Shown piece after piece: positions 5,497 to 7,713 of a stretch of DNA of 7,713 bases (positions are counted from its first letter, which is position 1; every line of letters begins with the position of its first letter). Location: contig CAYQBU010000182.1 in assembly GCA_964415785.1 (NCBI GenBank), forward strand, positions 1-7,713. The letters run 5' to 3'. Source of the DNA: SLJM01 sp964415785. Lineage in GTDB: Bacteria; Myxococcota_A; Bradymonadia; Bradymonadales; Bradymonadaceae. The notes beneath the pieces are model-generated. The model ran no database searches. It saw only the letters and a program-made list of their open reading frames with translations, and had not been told where the DNA came from. Position numbers and translations under genes: made by a program.

Positions 5497-7218
5497 TCAC
5501 GAAGGATCCGGCGTTGTCTCATCGATTGGTGCCCCCCGCTCAAAGCGGCCGGGCCGATAGGGGCGAAGCTGACCGCGCTCCATCCAGTACACCTGATGGG
5601 GCTCCAGCCCCGCCGGGACCCGATGGCCAAAATAGACCAGCGTCATCGCTCCCCCTTGCAACCCTTTAAAGATATATTCATTGAGCCGCTCTTCAAGATC
5701 CGTGGCCATCTGGTCGACGATCAATAAATTCGGATCGCGAAGCAGCGCCCGGGCCAGAGCGACCCTCTTTCGCTGCCCACCACTTAGACGCTGCCCCTTT
5801 TCCCCGACTTCCATCTCCAATCCGCCCCTCTGTCCCTCCACCACCGACGAGAGCCCCGCCGCCTCGATCGCGTCCATCAATCGCTCATCAGACGGAGGCT
5901 CATCGAGGCCCAACTCCAGATTTTCGCGCAGCGTCCCGTCGAATAAAAAGACCTCTTGCCCCACATAGCCCACACGACGCCTCAACTCGCCGAGTTCCCA
6001 TTGGCCGACCTCGACGCCCTGTAATTTGAGCGCCCCCTCGTCGCCGTCGATAAGCCGCAGCAATAGGCGAGCCGTCGTGCTCTTGCCCACCCCTGAGGGC
6101 CCTAAAATGGCCACCCGCTGCCCGGGCTCCACGGCCAACTCAAAGGCGTCGAGGGCCCGCGTCCCCTCGCGATCGCCCTGAGGCGGATAGGCAAACCCCG
6201 CCTCCTCAAAGGCCACCTCCAACGCCCCATCACCGGCCGCCACGGGCTCCCCGGCGATCTCCAGAGCGGCGTCGATGCCCTGGAGCTCCTCGATCCGCTC
6301 CATCGCCGCCCGCGCCGAATGCCAGGAGTAGACCAGGCTCGGGATCCTGCGAATCGGCCCCAGGCTGCGGCTCACATAAAAATAAAAGACCACCACCGTC
6401 CCCACGGTCATCGCCCCCTGGATCGCCAGGGTTCCCCCGGCCACCAACGTCCCCAACAGCACCAGCGAGATCCCCAGATCGGCCATCGGCCCCAGCCGCG
6501 TGCGATGCCAGGCGAGCTCCAACTCCGCGTCCCGAAGCTCGCGCCCACTCTCGTCGACCCGCCTGGCCATCTCGTCTTCGGCGCGCAGCGCCTTGACGTC
6601 CTCCGCCCCGCCCAGCGCCTCGTGCAGCGACGAGTACAGCGAGGCGTGGTGCTCCATCTTTTCTTTGGTCTTGGGCCGCACATATTTTCGAAACCACCGG
6701 AGTACCACCCATCCCAATGGAAGCGGAACCAGGGCCAACAGGACGAGCTGCGGCGCCAGCACCAACAGGATCACCGCCGCTCCACCGACGCCCACCACCA
6801 GGCTGATCAGCGAGGGCACCACCGACACGGCGAGCTGCTTGATCCGATAGGTATCGCTATTGATCCGCGACACCAACCCCCCGACGCGGTGGCGCCGAAG
6901 GGCCAATAAACTCATCCCCTGCACATGCGCAAAGAGCCGATTCCGAAGCCCGTACCATGCCTCCTCACCGGCCTTGGTCACCAGCCAGGTCCCGAAGAAT
7001 CGGCTGATCGCCGATCCGGCATAAATCCCCAGCCCCACAGCCCCCACCATCCACAGCACGTCCACCCGACCGGCGCCAATGCCATCGTCGATGGCCACCT
7101 TCACCAGATAGGGCGCCGCCAGCGCCAGGAGCTGATGCAATGCCAAAAGGCCAGCGGCGATATACAGCGCCCGGCGAGACTGGGTTCCAAATAATTGCTC
7201 TAGATCGGGAAGATCCAT
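5497..7218 (-). CDS. ABC exporter half-transporter with atypical Walker B Gln
   Basis: This 573-residue protein has a six-helix type-1 exporter domain (TM segments around 17-39, 54-76, two in 130-172 and two in about 247-290) followed by an ATPase domain. The nucleotide-binding domain shows A-loop Tyr344, Walker A GPSGVGKST (373-381), Q-loop Gln421, signature LSGGQ (478-482) and H-loop His532. Walker B reads LLIVDQMATDLE: the catalytic Glu after Asp502 is Gln503 (codon CAG at 5710-5712), and the D-loop is TDLE instead of SALD. Such a change should slow ATP hydrolysis, as in degenerate sites of heterodimeric exporters, so a second subunit may exist elsewhere. An in-frame TGA lies 27 bases upstream, so ATG at 7216-7218 is the first possible start; no clear ribosome binding site is seen. 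As the first gene before PqqD, kinase and B2 homologues, it most likely exports the modified peptide (lasso D role). Confidence 0.88.
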   Translation of the reverse strand: MDLPDLEQLFGTQSRRALYIAAGLLALHQLLALAAPYLVKVAIDDGIGAGRVDVLWMVGAVGLGIYAGSAISRFFGTWLVTKAGEEAWYGLRNRLFAHVQGMSLLALRRHRVGGLVSRINSDTYRIKQLAVSVVPSLISLVVGVGGAAVILLVLAPQLVLLALVPLPLGWVVLRWFRKYVRPKTKEKMEHHASLYSSLHEALGGAEDVKALRAEDEMARRVDESGRELRDAELELAWHRTRLGPMADLGISLVLLGTLVAGGTLAIQGAMTVGTVVVFYFYVSRSLGPIRRIPSLVYSWHSARAAMERIEELQGIDAALEIAGEPVAAGDGALEVAFEEAGFAYPPQGDREGTRALDAFELAVEPGQRVAILGPSGVGKSTTARLLLRLIDGDEGALKLQGVEVGQWELGELRRRVGYVGQEVFLFDGTLRENLELGLDEPPSDERLMDAIEAAGLSSVVEGQRGGLEMEVGEKGQRLSGGQRKRVALARALLRDPNLLIVDQMATDLEERLNEYIFKGLQGGAMTLVYFGHRVPAGLEPHQVYWMERGQLRPYRPGRFERGAPIDETTPDPS

Positions 7219-7345
7219 GGGCGATAGCCAGAGTGAGATAAATCATGCGGGGGGTAAAATCAGTCCCCATATGGTCCCATCGATGTGTAGCGCCGCGTGG
7301 AGCGCCGTTGCAACACCCGACAACGCCCTGTAGCAGCCAGTCTTT

Positions 7346-7437
7346 CTCACCGGCGACCAAGGTCGCCGGGGTCGTGCCCCTCTCGACGGTGGATGCTCTC
7401 CGGCGATCGCGCTCTCCTTCGATGAGCCTCCGGCGGT
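7346..7437. repeat. 92-bp direct repeat, copy 1
   Basis: This copy aligns with 7468-7583 at a constant offset of 122 bases, with four substitutions; the second copy carries 24 extra bases. It opens with the perfect palindrome CCGGCGACC-AA-GGTCGCCGG (7350-7369) and includes GGCGATCGCG in the middle. Weak similarity continues back to TAGC at 7331, suggesting an original unit of about 122 bp. Confidence 0.85.
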
Positions 7438-7450
7438 TCTTCGACCCAAT

Positions 7451-7465
7451 CTAGCTCACAAGGCT
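7451..7465. repeat. 15-bp inverted repeat, left end
   Basis: CTAGCTCACAAGGCT here and AGCCTTGTCAGCTAG at 7691-7705 are inverted copies with 14 of 15 matches. AAT lies directly outside both ends (7448-7450 and 7706-ff reads AATC), so a three-base target duplication is possible. Confidence 0.5.
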
Positions 7466-7467
7466 CG

Positions 7468-7583
7468 CTCACCGACGACCAAGGTCGCCGGGGTCGTGCC
7501 CCTCTCGGCGGTGGATGCTCTCCGGCGATCGCGCACTCCTTCGAGCGCTGGCGACCGGGCGCCTTCGATGAACCTCCGGCGGT
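7468..7583. repeat. 92-bp direct repeat, copy 2 with 24-bp insertion
   Basis: The same unit as 7346-7437 at +122 bases. The first palindrome has one mismatch (CCGACGACC, 7472-7480). A 24-base insertion at 7545-7568 ends in a duplicated CCTTCGA, consistent with slippage or short-repeat duplication. Confidence 0.85.
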
Positions 7584-7592
7584 CGCTTCAAT

Positions 7593-7623
7593 GCCCCCCG
7601 GCGAGCTTGCCTCGCCGGAGGCC
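7593..7623. repeat. 31-bp palindromic repeat, copy 1
   Basis: Identical over 31 bases to 7659-7689. The core CCGGCGAG-CTTGC-CTCGCCGG (7598-7618) is a perfect eight-pair hairpin with a five-base loop, extended by C/G pairs across one mismatch. Confidence 0.85.
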
Positions 7624-7658
7624 GAGACTGAATGCTACAGAGGTGCGGTATCGCTCCC

Positions 7659-7689
7659 GCCCCCCGGCGAGCTTGCCTCGCCGGAGGCC
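7659..7689. repeat. 31-bp palindromic repeat, copy 2
   Basis: Exact copy of 7593-7623 at +66 bases, leaving 35 unique bases between them. No T-run follows on either strand, so paired intrinsic terminators are unlikely; a REP-like palindrome is the better description. Confidence 0.85.
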
Positions 7690-7690
7690 A

Positions 7691-7705
7691 AGCCTTGTCA
7701 GCTAG
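7691..7705. repeat. 15-bp inverted repeat, right end
   Basis: Partner of 7451-7465 (14 of 15 bases when inverted). Together they bound a 255-bp stretch that contains repeat copy 2 and both 31-bp hairpins, the layout expected of a small MITE-like element without its own transposase. Confidence 0.5.
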
Positions 7706-7713
7706 AATCGCCC

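Larger units (their letters stand above)
7219..7713. other. Repeat-rich intergenic region upstream of the ABC gene
   Basis: No reading frame here looks like a real gene. Open frames exist on both strands, but they translate into arginine- and proline-rich repeats created by the GC-rich DNA repeats, and the 122-bp repeat period does not keep a reading frame. The region is dense in palindromes sharing the core CCGGCGA. I see no convincing promoter for the accessory operon in 7219-7350. A GTG-started 35-codon frame (7243-7350) ends 24 bases before the ABC start but has no ribosome binding site. Confidence 0.6.

Noticed and set aside
7243..7449. 68-codon minus-strand frame (TTG start) before the ABC gene as a precursor peptide
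   Set aside because: Its first half is made from the DNA repeats, it lacks a ribosome binding site and it has no lasso leader or ring-forming acidic residue.
7593..7689. CRISPR array
   Set aside because: Only two repeat copies are visible, no cas genes are present, and similar palindromes occur nearby outside the regular spacing.
7496..7705. Plus-strand frame containing two PPASLPRRRP blocks
   Set aside because: The protein repeat is only the 31-bp DNA palindrome read twice because the 66-bp spacing is a multiple of three; the 122-bp repeat does not keep frame.

Overview
The window looks like chromosomal DNA from a moderately GC-rich bacterium. Every gene I can support lies on the minus strand, so transcription runs from high to low coordinates. 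The ribosomal proteins are clearly bacterial. S7 ends in the FAHYRW tail common in proteobacteria and deltaproteobacterial lineages, so I lean weakly towards a Myxococcota/Bradymonadota-type organism; the sequence alone does not settle this.

Housekeeping part (1-3752): the str operon, rpsL (S12), rpsG (S7) and fusA (EF-G), is driven by a promoter with perfect TTGACA and TATAAT hexamers at 3725-3752 and has a leader of about 180 nt. After fusA, the usual tuf gene is missing. In its place are about 300 nt with no gene and several perfect hairpins, followed by the first 12 codons of rpsJ (S10), which runs off the left edge. The rpsG-fusA gap carries a strong two-tier hairpin followed by a short U-rich stretch.

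Accessory part (3784-7218): four tightly packed genes end about 30 nt before the str promoter. In transcription order they are a six-TM ABC exporter half-transporter, a PqqD-like (RRE, lasso B1-type) peptide-binding protein, an HPr-kinase-like P-loop kinase (lasso K-type), and a small transglutaminase-like protease resembling lasso-peptide B2/McjB C-terminal domains. This is a ribosomally made, modified peptide (RiPP) toolkit: the PqqD protein would hold the leader, the B2 protein would cut it, the kinase would phosphorylate the peptide, and the ABC protein would export it. No asparagine-synthetase-like lasso cyclase and no convincing precursor gene is visible, so the final product is unknown. 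The ABC protein has Gln instead of the catalytic Walker B Glu.

Right end (7219-7713): no supported gene. It holds a 92-bp repeat present twice at a 122-bp period, two identical 31-bp hairpin repeats 66 bp apart, and a 15-bp inverted repeat enclosing 7451-7705, which together look like a small non-coding repetitive or MITE-like element. The palindrome CGATCG is strikingly frequent over the whole window, in both housekeeping and accessory genes.
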